Shown: positions 54,516 to 64,000 of the stretch, piece by piece
How positions within the stretch are numbered: position 1 is the first letter of the stretch
Layout of the letters: each line of letters begins with the position of its first letter
Assembly: GCA_051861205.1 (NCBI GenBank)
Contig: JBHYDC010000018.1
Location: 1 to 64,000 of the forward strand
Length of the DNA: 64,000 nt
Source: JBHYDC01 sp051861205
GTDB taxonomy: Bacteria; Pseudomonadota; Alphaproteobacteria; Rhizobiales; Pleomorphomonadaceae
Direction of reading: 5' to 3'
Made by a program: the position numbers and the translations under genes
Notes under the pieces: generated by a model
The model's input: only the letters and a program-made list of their open reading frames with translations
Databases searched by the model: none
Told to the model about the DNA's origin: nothing

Positions 54516-55196
54516 TCAGGCCGCGTGGTTCACGCGCTCCCGGACGGTGAACCAATCGTCCGCGTAATCGCACGTTGTATAGTCCCGGAAATACGGGCCG
54601 CCCTCGGTATAATGCACCAACTTTGCGGCCGGGTCGTAGTCGTAGACGCCCACGAGATAGTTCCACCCCACCGGTATCGAACCGATCTCGTGATCGCCGG
54701 CCAGCCACTTGAATTGATGCAGTTCCAGGCCGGACCGCGTGTTCACATACTCCGGCGTCAACGCGTTGCAACGGGCGTTGTTGAACAGAATCATGCTCGA
54801 CCAGTTCTTCTTCTCATAGCGCGTCTGCACCTGACCGAGGAATTTCACCTCTTCCTTCGGGGCGTAATCATGCTTGCAAACCATGGCCGCATAGTGCTCG
54901 TCCCGCAGGGCCCAAAGTTCAGCCAAATCGGCACGCGCCAGCATGTCGCAGTCCATGAAGATAGACCAACCTTTGTATCCGCTGAGATAGGGAACGAGGA
55001 ACCGCGAGAAAGAGAACTCTGTTGATTCCATTGTATTGCGCTGGCGCGTGTATAGTCCGCCAAGCGACTTCAGAGATATCGGCGTAAAGGATACGGGAAC
55101 CGAAGTCCGGTCGATAATGCTTTGGCAAAGCGCGTGATAGGCAACGATTTCCTTGGAATCGAGTCCGACGAATATGGGGATAACGTCCTTTGTCAT
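54516..55196 (-). CDS. Glycosyltransferase (GT8-like nucleotide-sugar transferase fold)
   Basis: A 226-residue protein with the N-terminal VIPIFVGLDSKEIVAYHALCQSI, then SFSRFLVPYLSGYKGWSIFMDCDML with a DxD motif that would bind the metal and nucleotide sugar, and SSMILFNNARCNALTPEYV. This arrangement matches small GT-A transferases similar to GT8. It starts MTKDVIPIF; GGAG lies ten bases before this ATG. It is divergent from the GT29-like gene, so the pair may build one surface glycan. Donor and acceptor unknown. Confidence 0.78.
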   Translation of the reverse strand: MTKDVIPIFVGLDSKEIVAYHALCQSIIDRTSVPVSFTPISLKSLGGLYTRQRNTMESTEFSFSRFLVPYLSGYKGWSIFMDCDMLARADLAELWALRDEHYAAMVCKHDYAPKEEVKFLGQVQTRYEKKNWSSMILFNNARCNALTPEYVNTRSGLELHQFKWLAGDHEIGSIPVGWNYLVGVYDYDPAAKLVHYTEGGPYFRDYTTCDYADDWFTVRERVNHAA

Positions 55197-55309
55197 ACCA
55201 ATAAATCTCCATCCCAATGACAATTCGACACAATACATAGATTTTTCTGTATGTGTAGTGCCTTGGGACGGCGGCGCTGAGTCGCCCCGATACGCGGGGG
55301 CCTGCGGGG

Positions 55310-55936
55310 ATGCGGACAGCTGTTATCGCGAACCGGGATTTTGAGATCGATCACAGCGCACGCATCGATTCCGCCGACCGTGTGATCCGCTTTCGCACCA
55401 GCGTAAACTTGGGGCGCGGCACCGGCACCAAGACCGACGTGATCGCCATCTGCAACTATGGCACCACGAAAAAACGCGAAACCTACGACGCTATTCCCAC
55501 CTCACGCCATTTCGCCGAGGCCCGCGAGATCTGGCTGCCGCTGCCGCCGAGCCTATCGCACCGGCTGCTCCTCAGCGATCCCTTCCGCTATCTCCGGTTG
55601 CAGCAGAATTTCTGTGATTTCACCGCCGATCTGATCGGCATGGCGGGCCGCAAACCCGTTCAGCGGCTGCTCGATACCGCGCATTACTTCGCCTTCGAAC
55701 GGCGGCTGAAAGCGCTCACGAAGCGCCGGTTCGCCTTTCCCAGCGGCGGCGCCTGCGTGTGCGAGTATCTGATGGAGATCGCACCTGAGCCGGACCATGA
55801 GGTCGAACTCTACGGTTTCAGCCACAAAGGCTGGGTGCATCACCCGTGGGCGGCGGAAAAAGCGCTCGCCGACGGCTATGTCGCGAGCGGCCGGATCAAG
55901 CGCTTTCCGGCGGTTGAGGCGGAAGCCGGCTCATAG
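55310..55936 (+). CDS. GT29 (sialyltransferase-like) family glycosyltransferase
   Basis: A 208-residue protein. The N-terminal half, MRTAVIANRDFEIDHSARI followed by DSADRVIRFRTSVNLGRG and TGTKTDVIAIC, has the layout of sialylmotif L (VVGN...ID..D.VIR.N....G...VG..T). Near the C-terminus FPSGGACVCEYLMEI and EVELYGFSHKGWVHHPWAAEKALADGY resemble sialylmotif S and the motif-VS/H-Y(x)E region (PSxG, EVxLYGF, H...E). Bacterial GT29-like proteins exist but few have been studied. No sialic acid genes are in the window, so the donor is not established. Confidence 0.65.
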   Translation: MRTAVIANRDFEIDHSARIDSADRVIRFRTSVNLGRGTGTKTDVIAICNYGTTKKRETYDAIPTSRHFAEAREIWLPLPPSLSHRLLLSDPFRYLRLQQNFCDFTADLIGMAGRKPVQRLLDTAHYFAFERRLKALTKRRFAFPSGGACVCEYLMEIAPEPDHEVELYGFSHKGWVHHPWAAEKALADGYVASGRIKRFPAVEAEAGS

Positions 55937-55946
55937 CCGAAACGCC

Positions 55947-56453
55947 TCAGGGAGGCCCGGCCAGCGCGTCGATCAGCGCATGGCTGATCCGGTCGCCCCG
56001 CCGCAGCCCCATCTTCTCAGCCGATCCGGCCACGAGTTCCAGCACAAAGCGCGACGGGCCTTTGGACGGTATCAGCGCGCGCGACAACGGCACAGCGTTA
56101 TCGGCGATCGTGATCACCCGCCCATCGTCCCCGATGAAGATGATGTCGAGCGCGATATAGGTGTTCTCCATCCAGAACGACGCTTCGCGGCTTTCCGTCA
56201 TGTCGAACAGCATGCCATGGCCGGCCGCCATCTTCCGGCGGTTCATCAGCCCTTGCGAGCGCTCGTCAGTATCATCCGCCACCTCCACCGCGAAGGGGAA
56301 CACGCCGCGCGAGGTATGAACCGTGAGCGGGGTCGTCGGCCCCGGCTTGGCCAATGCGGCCTCGGCCAGCGCCGGCGAAGCGCCGAACCAGCCGGAGGCC
56401 AAAACCACCAGGGCGACGGCCATCACCCGCGCAAATCGTCCGAACCGAATCAT
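55947..56453 (-). CDS. DUF192 family exported protein
   Basis: A 168-residue protein with a signal peptide (residues 1-30, ending SPALA) and a DUF192 domain: EVADDTDERSQGLMNRRKM, FDMTESREASFWMENTYIALDIIFIGDDGRV and FVLELVAGSAEKMGLRRGD. DUF192 is of unknown function. The start is set at the ATG at 56453, with GGA seven bases upstream; the frame continues 19 codons further without a signal-like start. It converges on the GT29 gene with ten bases between stops. Confidence 0.87.
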   Translation of the reverse strand: MIRFGRFARVMAVALVVLASGWFGASPALAEAALAKPGPTTPLTVHTSRGVFPFAVEVADDTDERSQGLMNRRKMAAGHGMLFDMTESREASFWMENTYIALDIIFIGDDGRVITIADNAVPLSRALIPSKGPSRFVLELVAGSAEKMGLRRGDRISHALIDALAGPP

Positions 56454-56546
56454 CGAGCATTCCAAACCACGAGACGTGCGCAAAGGACAGCATGCACGCG
56501 GCAGCTTCAAGGCAAACCGGCGGACAATGAAGGTGTAGCGGCACCC

Positions 56547-57008
56547 TTAAAGCCAGCGGCGAACACGGCGGCAATAATCCCGGTAGGCATCGCCGAACTT
56601 TTCCGTCAGCACGCGCTCCTCCGGCATGATCTGAAACCGGGTGATGAAGGCAACCAAGGCCACCGGCCCGATCAGCGCCCACGGCGCCGCCAAAAACGCC
56701 GCCCAGGCCAGAAGGATAAACGCCAGCCCGACATACATAGGATTGCGCGTAACGCGGTAGATCCCGCTCGTCACCAGCGCCGAGGCCTCATCGATCCGCA
56801 CCGGGTTGATCGTTGTGCCCGCACGTCCGAACGCACGAAACGCCGGCGCCCCGAAGAAACCCGCCGCCGCCATGAAAACAGCCACTGCAACCAGCCGCCA
56901 GCCGAGCGCGATCTCCGGCCTGGGCGTGACCATCGCCACGCCCCACATGGCAGCCGCGATGACGATCATCACAATCGGGGGCGGCACACGGTGTTCAAGA
57001 GCCTGCAT
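56547..57008 (-). CDS. Isoprenylcysteine carboxyl methyltransferase (ICMT)-like membrane methyltransferase
   Basis: A 153-residue protein with four to five hydrophobic segments and the family motif VTSGIYRVTRNPMYVGL, then YRDYCRRVRRWL at the C-terminus with the conserved Y..Y/R pattern. In bacteria this fold methylates small molecules or lipids rather than prenylated proteins; the substrate is unknown. It lies 94 bases before the DUF192 gene in the same direction. Confidence 0.86.
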   Translation of the reverse strand: MQALEHRVPPPIVMIVIAAAMWGVAMVTPRPEIALGWRLVAVAVFMAAAGFFGAPAFRAFGRAGTTINPVRIDEASALVTSGIYRVTRNPMYVGLAFILLAWAAFLAAPWALIGPVALVAFITRFQIMPEERVLTEKFGDAYRDYCRRVRRWL

Positions 57009-57103
57009 GACGGTGTCTCATTGTTTTCAACGTAATGGGAATTGATCTAGCTGTCCGCAAGGCCGGCACGCCAAAGCATGCCCGCACATTGCCGCCGTGA
57101 AAG

Positions 57104-57724
57104 CTACGGCTCAAACAGCCGCCAACACCCGCCGGCATCCGGCAAGCGGTGGCCCGCTATCTGAAGCGCATGCTCGGCCCGCCACGTTGCGTCTTCAACC
57201 GAAAGGCTCGGGTTCGGCGGGATCGAGAATTGGTGCTCGCGCTGATACTGGCCAAGATTATAGGCGGGGTAGAACGGCACCAGATTGAAATTCACGAACG
57301 CCTTCAACTGATTGCCAAGCGTCTGCCGCGCGAACGGCATTGCCGCATAGCGGCGCGCGGTCGCCTCGAAGCTTTCCGCCGGCACGCCCGTCAGCGCCTT
57401 GACCACATCCGTAACGCCGTCCTCGAACTCGAACGTTCCAGCGCGATGGTCGCTCACATAGTCGCGGAAGTTGAACACCTCATGCTCCGGCACTTTCGTC
57501 ATGCGCGCCACTTTCCTGAACAGCCAGAACGGCATGTTCACGGGCAGCACACCGTGACCGACCACCTTGGCGATCACTCCGGCCATGTCCTTGCCGGACA
57601 GCAATGCCGGGCCGGTCGGGCGGTATCGCATCCCGGCATGAATATCCGGCTGCGTGATGATCGCAGCCACAATCCGCGCGATGTCTTCATTCGAAACCGG
57701 CGCGCTACCCCCTCGCCCCGTCAA
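57104..57724 (-). pseudogene. NmrA-like NAD(P)-binding protein, N-terminally truncated
   Basis: The 206 codons read as the C-terminal half of an NmrA-type NAD(P)-binding protein (family length about 290-300): VSNEDIARIVAAIIT, YRPTGPALLSGKDMAGVIAKV, then helices ending HQFSIPPNPSLSVEDATW. The GxxGxxG Rossmann segment that should precede it is missing. The frame begins at a TTG that overlaps the stop of the cold-shock gene, so the missing 5' part was apparently deleted up to that point. Translation by coupling is possible, but a NAD-binding function is not. Confidence 0.65.
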
Positions 57725-58296
57725 TGCGACGAGGGAAAGCCACCCGGATGCAGCGGCCGGATCTCGGCCGCCATCAGGCCCTTTGGCCCGTCACCGAAGC
57801 GAACCAGCACGATCTGGCCCGGACGAAGCTCCGCGATGCCGAAGCGGCGCAGGGTTTCCATGTGCACGAAGATATCCTCCGTGCCGTCGCCGCGCGTCAG
57901 GAAGCCGAAGCCGCGGATGCGGTTGAACCACTTCACTTCGACCTGTTCGAGCCCGCTTGTCGGCGTAACCTGAACATGGGTGCGCGAGGGCGGCATTTCG
58001 GACGGATGCACCGCCGTTGACTCGTCCATCGACAGGATGCGCAGCGCTTGAAGGCCCTTCGGCCTGTTCAGCACCTCGCAGACGACCCGCGACCCTTCAT
58101 AAGCGGTCTGGAAGCCGTCCCGCCGCAAACAGGTGACATGGAGCAGAACGTCGGAACGCCCCGGTTCGTCCGGAACGATGAAGCCAAAGCCCTTCGCCAC
58201 GTCGAACCACTTGATCGTTCCAGCGATCTCAATGACGTCGAGCGCGCCGTCCTCATCCGCCGGCATGACCGGCAAGTCCATGTGAGTATTGGCCAT
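57721..58296 (-). CDS. Cold-shock protein with two CSD domains
   Basis: A 191-residue protein with two cold-shock domains, at about residues 23-90 (GTIKWFDVAKGFGFIVPDE, DVLLHVT) and about 118-182 (VKWFNRIRGFGFLTRG, DIFVHMETLR). Both have the RNP1 and RNP2 RNA-binding motifs. Double-CSD proteins are typical of Alphaproteobacteria. Its leader region (58297-58553) is shared with divergent gloA; a long 5' leader would be usual for cold-shock genes but cannot be proven. Confidence 0.92.
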   Translation of the reverse strand: MANTHMDLPVMPADEDGALDVIEIAGTIKWFDVAKGFGFIVPDEPGRSDVLLHVTCLRRDGFQTAYEGSRVVCEVLNRPKGLQALRILSMDESTAVHPSEMPPSRTHVQVTPTSGLEQVEVKWFNRIRGFGFLTRGDGTEDIFVHMETLRRFGIAELRPGQIVLVRFGDGPKGLMAAEIRPLHPGGFPSSH

Positions 58297-58553
58297 GACG
58301 TAGCCCCCACGATCGTACTGACGCGAACCGAACCAAAATCGGCGGCGACCTGTAGTGATTCCCTAATACGACCTTACCACCGAAGGGCGGACGCCCCGCA
58401 AGCCCCGTACTTTCAGGCTTTCGGCTTATCCCGGATTTTTACCAGCCTCGTGCGGTTTGAAAACACCATTTAGTCTCCCGATTTGTGTTCCGCGCACACT
58501 CCTCTATCTTGCCGCCCGAAGCCAATTCGCTTGTCTGATCAGGAGACATCTCC

Positions 58554-58994
58554 ATGCGTTATCTGCACACGATGGTTCGCATTCGCGACATCGACGAAGC
58601 CCTCGACTTCTATTGCAACAAGCTCGGCCTCATTGAAGTGCGCCGCACCGAGAGCCAGCAAGGGCGCTTCACTCTGATCTTCCTGTCCGCACCGGCCGAC
58701 ATGGAATCGGCTCGCGCGGGCGCCGCCCCGCTCGTCGAACTCACCTACAACTGGGATCCGGAAGTCTATGGCGAGGGCCGCAATTTCGGTCATCTAGCCT
58801 ATGAGGTGGACGACATCCACGAAACCTGCGCGCGCCTGCAAGCCGCCGGTGTCACCATCAACCGCCCTCCCCGCGATGGCCGGATGGCCTTCATCCGTTC
58901 GCCGGACAACATCTCGATCGAGCTTCTTCAGCGCGGCGCGGCGCTGACGCCGGCCGAGCCTTGGATCTCAATGGGCAATACCGGCAAGTGGTAA
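58554..58994 (+). CDS. gloA: Lactoylglutathione lyase (glyoxalase I)
   Basis: A 146-residue enzyme that isomerises the methylglyoxal-glutathione hemithioacetal. Metal ligands: His5 in RYLHTMVRI, Glu in LVELTYNW, His in FGHLAYEVDD and Glu in ISIELLQRG. The block FLSAPADMES is typical of the short nickel-type form. The ATG is preceded by AGGAGA seven bases upstream and the gene is followed by a hairpin. Confidence 0.96.
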   Translation: MRYLHTMVRIRDIDEALDFYCNKLGLIEVRRTESQQGRFTLIFLSAPADMESARAGAAPLVELTYNWDPEVYGEGRNFGHLAYEVDDIHETCARLQAAGVTINRPPRDGRMAFIRSPDNISIELLQRGAALTPAEPWISMGNTGKW

Positions 58995-59004
58995 CTTCGC
59001 CTGC

Positions 59005-59053
59005 GATCCGCGCAAACTGATCTGTGCTTAAGGCAGCGTTGTGCGGATCTTTT
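59005..59053 (+). terminator. Rho-independent terminator after gloA
   Basis: An 11-bp stem (59005-59015 with 59039-59049, one G-T pair) and 23-base loop is followed by TTTT, ten bases after the gloA stop. Confidence 0.65.
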
Positions 59054-59192
59054 CTCGCTCTCTTGCGGGAAATCCGAGGCGATAATGCAACACTGGCAGA
59101 AATTTTTTCTTGCCTCGTCGGCGCCATCCGGGTTCTTAGTGCCGACTCGCTTCGGCGGGTGGCGTGATTTGCGACGCGGGGATTGCCGGAGC

Positions 59193-60335
59193 ATGGCTAG
59201 ACGAATGATCGCGGCGGCAGCTATTGCCGTCCTGTTCTCGTCCTGTTCAAACCTCTATGAGACGTCCGATTTCATGTCGGCGCGGACCGAGGCCGCCAAG
59301 AAAGCCGAAGCCGCCGCTCTGGAAGCCGGCGCCCCCGTCGATCCCCTTGCTCCCGCAGCCGATGCGGCAGAGGCTACGGCAGAGGGCGCCGCAACCGCTC
59401 CCCCAGGAACTCCCACCGCGACGGCCGAATCCGCCCCGCCAGCCGTCCCAACGGCCGAAGCCGCCGCTCCCGCGCCCACCCTGGAAGTAGCCAGCCTCGC
59501 GGCCCCGCCGCCGCCCCAGGGGCTTCTTGCTATGTTCCGATCGGCAATGGTCGAAACGCCCGAGGAGGAGGTAGGCGTCACAGCCGTCCAGCCGAACGCG
59601 GACGGCGCTCCGGCTGCCAGCGCGCTTCCGGTGGCTCCCGATCCCGAAGCCAGCCTGAAGCCACCGATTCCGGTTGAGGACCAGCCGCCGGAAGGCGAAA
59701 TCTCCGAGGCCGAACTAGCCGAGGAAGTGGAGGCCGATCCCGACAAGATCGCCATTCCCGAAGAGCCCATCGACGACGGGCTCGCCCACGACTTCGTCAA
59801 CGTCTACACCTCTCGCCCGGATAAGCCCGTCGAGATGATCGAGGGCCTGCCCGGCGTCGAATGGCCAAACGGCATCGTTTTGGTCTCCCGTACCCCAGAC
59901 GGAGAGCCGGGCGGACTGTTCGACGGCGAAGACCATCCCTTCGCGCGCACCGTGCCGGGCATTCCCCGCCAGGTCATTCAAGCGGCGAACGGGCTCCTGG
60001 TGCAGCATTCCGCCATCAATGTGGGCTGCATCAAGCCCAACCTGCTCACGCTCGTGCGCCGGGCCGAATCGCATTTCGGGCACAAAGTCGTCGTCACGTC
60101 GGGCTACCGCTCTCCGGCGCACAACCGCCGGGTCAAGGGCGCCACCCACTCGCAGCATATGTTCTGCAACGCGCTGGATCTCTTCATGCCGGGCGTCGCG
60201 CGCGACGATCTCGCCCGCTTTTTGTTCGCGCAGCCGGACCGGGGCGGAATCGGCCTTTACTGCCACACCCGCTCCATTCACATCGACACCGGTAAGCGCC
60301 GGCAGTGGCGCTGGGCCTGCAAAGGCCGGGGTTGA
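59193..60335 (+). CDS. Probable lipoprotein with C-terminal M15 (D-alanyl-D-alanine carboxypeptidase-type) domain
   Basis: A 380-residue protein with a signal peptide and probable lipobox at about residue 21 (VLFSSCSNL). Residues about 25-245 are low-complexity, rich in A, P and E. The C-terminal 125 residues form the M15/DUF882-like peptidase domain: VTSGYRSPAHNRRVKGATHSQH, with S-x-H then NALDLF (metal-binding His and Asp), and SIHIDTG carrying the third ligand. It would cleave peptidoglycan peptides in the periplasm. The ATG at 59193 has GGGGA upstream at awkward spacing; an ATG at 59205 is an alternative. tRNA-Glu follows 83 bases later. Confidence 0.82.
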   Translation: MARRMIAAAAIAVLFSSCSNLYETSDFMSARTEAAKKAEAAALEAGAPVDPLAPAADAAEATAEGAATAPPGTPTATAESAPPAVPTAEAAAPAPTLEVASLAAPPPPQGLLAMFRSAMVETPEEEVGVTAVQPNADGAPAASALPVAPDPEASLKPPIPVEDQPPEGEISEAELAEEVEADPDKIAIPEEPIDDGLAHDFVNVYTSRPDKPVEMIEGLPGVEWPNGIVLVSRTPDGEPGGLFDGEDHPFARTVPGIPRQVIQAANGLLVQHSAINVGCIKPNLLTLVRRAESHFGHKVVVTSGYRSPAHNRRVKGATHSQHMFCNALDLFMPGVARDDLARFLFAQPDRGGIGLYCHTRSIHIDTGKRRQWRWACKGRG

Positions 60336-60418
60336 AGCGCACGTTTAAGCTATCGCTTTAAACACGCCAAAACAGTCTTGCCCTTGCCGACGAACCAACC
60401 TATAAGCCTCCGCGTTGG

Positions 60419-60493
60419 GCGGCCTTCGTCTATCGGTTAGGACACTAGCCTTTCACGCTGGAGAGACGGGTTCGATTCCCGTAGGCCGTACCA
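60419..60493 (+). tRNA. tRNA-Glu (anticodon UUC)
   Basis: A complete cloverleaf: acceptor GCGGCCT pairing with AGGCCGT, D arm, anticodon stem CTAGC/GCTGG with loop CTTTCAC (anticodon TTC), T arm ACGGGTTCGATTCCCGT, and encoded CCA (60491-60493). It reads GAA and GAG. Confidence 0.95.
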
Positions 60494-60578
60494 CCCTTCA
60501 TCCCAGCCCAACGTTTCTCTCGCACATACGTGCATTATGTACCCCCCGGCACAGCCGGATAAGGCAAGGTTTGCGCTT

Positions 60579-61490
60579 ATGTCTGACCGCGTCGGCGATC
60601 TCATAACCGTTCGCGACCTCGTGCGGTATGCGGTCAGCCGGTTCAACGAGGCAGAGCTTGCCTTCGGGCATGGCACCTCCACCGCGATCGATGATGCCGC
60701 CTATCTCGTCCTCGAATCGCTGAAGCTCCCGATCGACGAGTTGGAACCGTGGCTCGATGCGCGGCTGACGCGCGGTGAGCGCGATAGGGTGCTGGCCCTC
60801 ATCGATCAGCGCGTCGCCACGCGCAAGCCTACGGCCTATCTGCTCGGTCGCTCCTACATCCAGGGCATTCCCTTCTTCGTGGACGAGCGCGTCATCGTTC
60901 CCCGCTCCTTCATCGGGGAGCTGTTGTTTTCCGATCTGATCGGCGGCGGAGAAGCGTTTACCCTCATCGACGATCCCACCGCGATCGAAAGCGTGGCTGA
61001 TATCTGCACGGGCTCCGGCTGCCTTGCGATCCTCGCTTCGCGGGCGTTCCCCAACGCGCTCGTCGATGCTGTCGATCTGTCGGCAGATGCGCTGGCCGTG
61101 GCCGCGATCAACGTGGAGGCGCTCGGCGCCGGCCGCGTTTCGCTCCACCAAGGAGACCTGTTCGCGCCTCTCGCCGGGCGCCGCTACGACCTCATCATCA
61201 CCAACCCGCCCTATGTGGAAGCGGATGAGATGGACGCTCTGCCGCCCGAATATCGTCACGAGCCGGAGATGGCGCTCGCAGGTGGGCCGGACGGTCTGGA
61301 GATCGTGCGGCGCATTCTTGTGAATGCCGCAGATTACCTCAACCCGAACGGCTCGCTCATTTGCGAGATCGGAACCGGACGCGAGATTTTGGAGTCCGAC
61401 TTCCCAGAGATGCCCTTCATTTGGCTCGATACGACAGAGTCCGAGGGCGAAGTTTTCATGCTGGAAGCGTCGGCTCTCCAGATGAATTGA
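60579..61490 (+). CDS. prmB: 50S ribosomal protein L3 N5-glutamine methyltransferase
   Basis: A 303-residue SAM methyltransferase that methylates the glutamine of ribosomal protein L3. N-terminal helices include LITVRDLVRYAVSRFNEAEL and AFGHGTSTAIDDAAYLVL, typical of PrmB; the catalytic domain has VADICTGSGCLAILASRAF and the glutamine-binding ITNPPYVEADEM. The start is the ATG at 60579 with AAGG upstream; the frame is open from 60537, but the longer form is not family-like. It lies 85 bases after tRNA-Glu. Confidence 0.9.
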   Translation: MSDRVGDLITVRDLVRYAVSRFNEAELAFGHGTSTAIDDAAYLVLESLKLPIDELEPWLDARLTRGERDRVLALIDQRVATRKPTAYLLGRSYIQGIPFFVDERVIVPRSFIGELLFSDLIGGGEAFTLIDDPTAIESVADICTGSGCLAILASRAFPNALVDAVDLSADALAVAAINVEALGAGRVSLHQGDLFAPLAGRRYDLIITNPPYVEADEMDALPPEYRHEPEMALAGGPDGLEIVRRILVNAADYLNPNGSLICEIGTGREILESDFPEMPFIWLDTTESEGEVFMLEASALQMN

Positions 61491-61685
61491 CAGCACCGCC
61501 TTGCGTTTTTGCATGGCTCTTGTTTTTTTATTTCCGCGCCATGCATTCAATGGACATCTAAGCTCAAAAAATCGCTAAACATTTACCGTGTGGCCGTGTC
61601 GCCCTGGACAGGCTGGATCGATGACGCCAAGATTTGAGGCGATGGGTGCCGGCATGTCCGGCCTGGACGGATTTTTGCTAGCCGC

Positions 61686-61722
61686 CGAATGAATCGAAGG
61701 ACAAATGTCTCCGATTCATTCG
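61686..61722 (+). promoter_or_regulatory. Perfect 11-bp inverted repeat upstream of glgP
   Basis: Arms CGAATGAATCG (61686-61696) and CGATTCATTCG (61712-61722) flank a 15-base loop and end 41 bases before the glgP start. No T run follows, so it is more likely an operator or leader hairpin than a terminator. No regulator is known. Confidence 0.35.
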
Positions 61723-61763
61723 CTCAGGTAGATGCGAAATCCACGATGCCGGATGGATATGCA

Positions 61764-64000
<2,237 letters not shown>

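Noticed and set aside
61656..61676. Short stem (four base pairs) followed by TTTTT after prmB
   Set aside because: The stem is too weak to call a terminator, though it could contribute to termination of prmB.

Overview
The window is a high-GC, gene-dense chromosomal segment of an alphaproteobacterium. The main evidence is gene order: secD-yajC, a DUF815 ATPase, an NlpD/DipM-like LytM protein, pcm, surE, serS, tatC-tatB-tatA, scpB-scpA, nagZ, a SPOR protein, argS, dgt and erpA follow one another as in many Alphaproteobacteria. A complete 14-gene nuo cluster followed by birA, rnj and mce points the same way. I cannot name the genus from the sequence alone.

Layout. 1-17.6 kb: mostly minus-strand housekeeping genes (protein export, cell-envelope remodelling, chromosome condensation, tRNA charging, dNTP control), ending with divergent erpA. 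17.6-23.1 kb: a 1,828-residue PAN plus alpha-2-macroglobulin protein. 23.1-24.4 kb: a small Mu-like prophage remnant (an intact G-type morphogenesis gene and the first 44 codons of the I protease) between the macroglobulin gene and adenine deaminase. 24.4-31.3 kb: ade, tig, tRNA-Leu(UAG), a TfoX-domain gene, tenA, a DUF1467 gene and panB-panC. 31.3-32.1 kb: no intact recognisable gene, but a small membrane ORF interrupted by an amber codon. 32.1-36.1 kb: mce, rnj, a TIM-barrel sugar epimerase and birA. 36.1-52.9 kb: the complex I operon, read on the minus strand from nuoA to nuoN. 53.3-58.5 kb: ilvA, two divergent glycosyltransferase-like genes (one with sialyltransferase-like GT29 motifs), a DUF192 protein, an ICMT-like methyltransferase, an N-terminally truncated NmrA-like gene and a double cold-shock-domain protein. 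58.5-64 kb: gloA, an M15-type lipoprotein peptidase, tRNA-Glu(UUC), prmB and the start of glgP, which runs off the right edge.

The nuo operon is the most unusual region. Besides nuoA to nuoN it carries four extra genes packed into the operon: an FkbM-type methyltransferase overlapping the nuoD stop, a DUF3291 protein overlapping the nuoF stop, a pentapeptide-repeat protein overlapping the nuoG start, and a 77-residue two-helix membrane protein one base after nuoH. Their coupling suggests co-expression with complex I, but no function is shown by sequence alone. They are the best candidates here for something undescribed, such as accessory or assembly factors; this is inference.

The long ORFs opposite the real genes come from high GC at third codon positions and are not annotated. 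I found no CRISPR array, complete insertion sequence, rRNA operon or replication origin.
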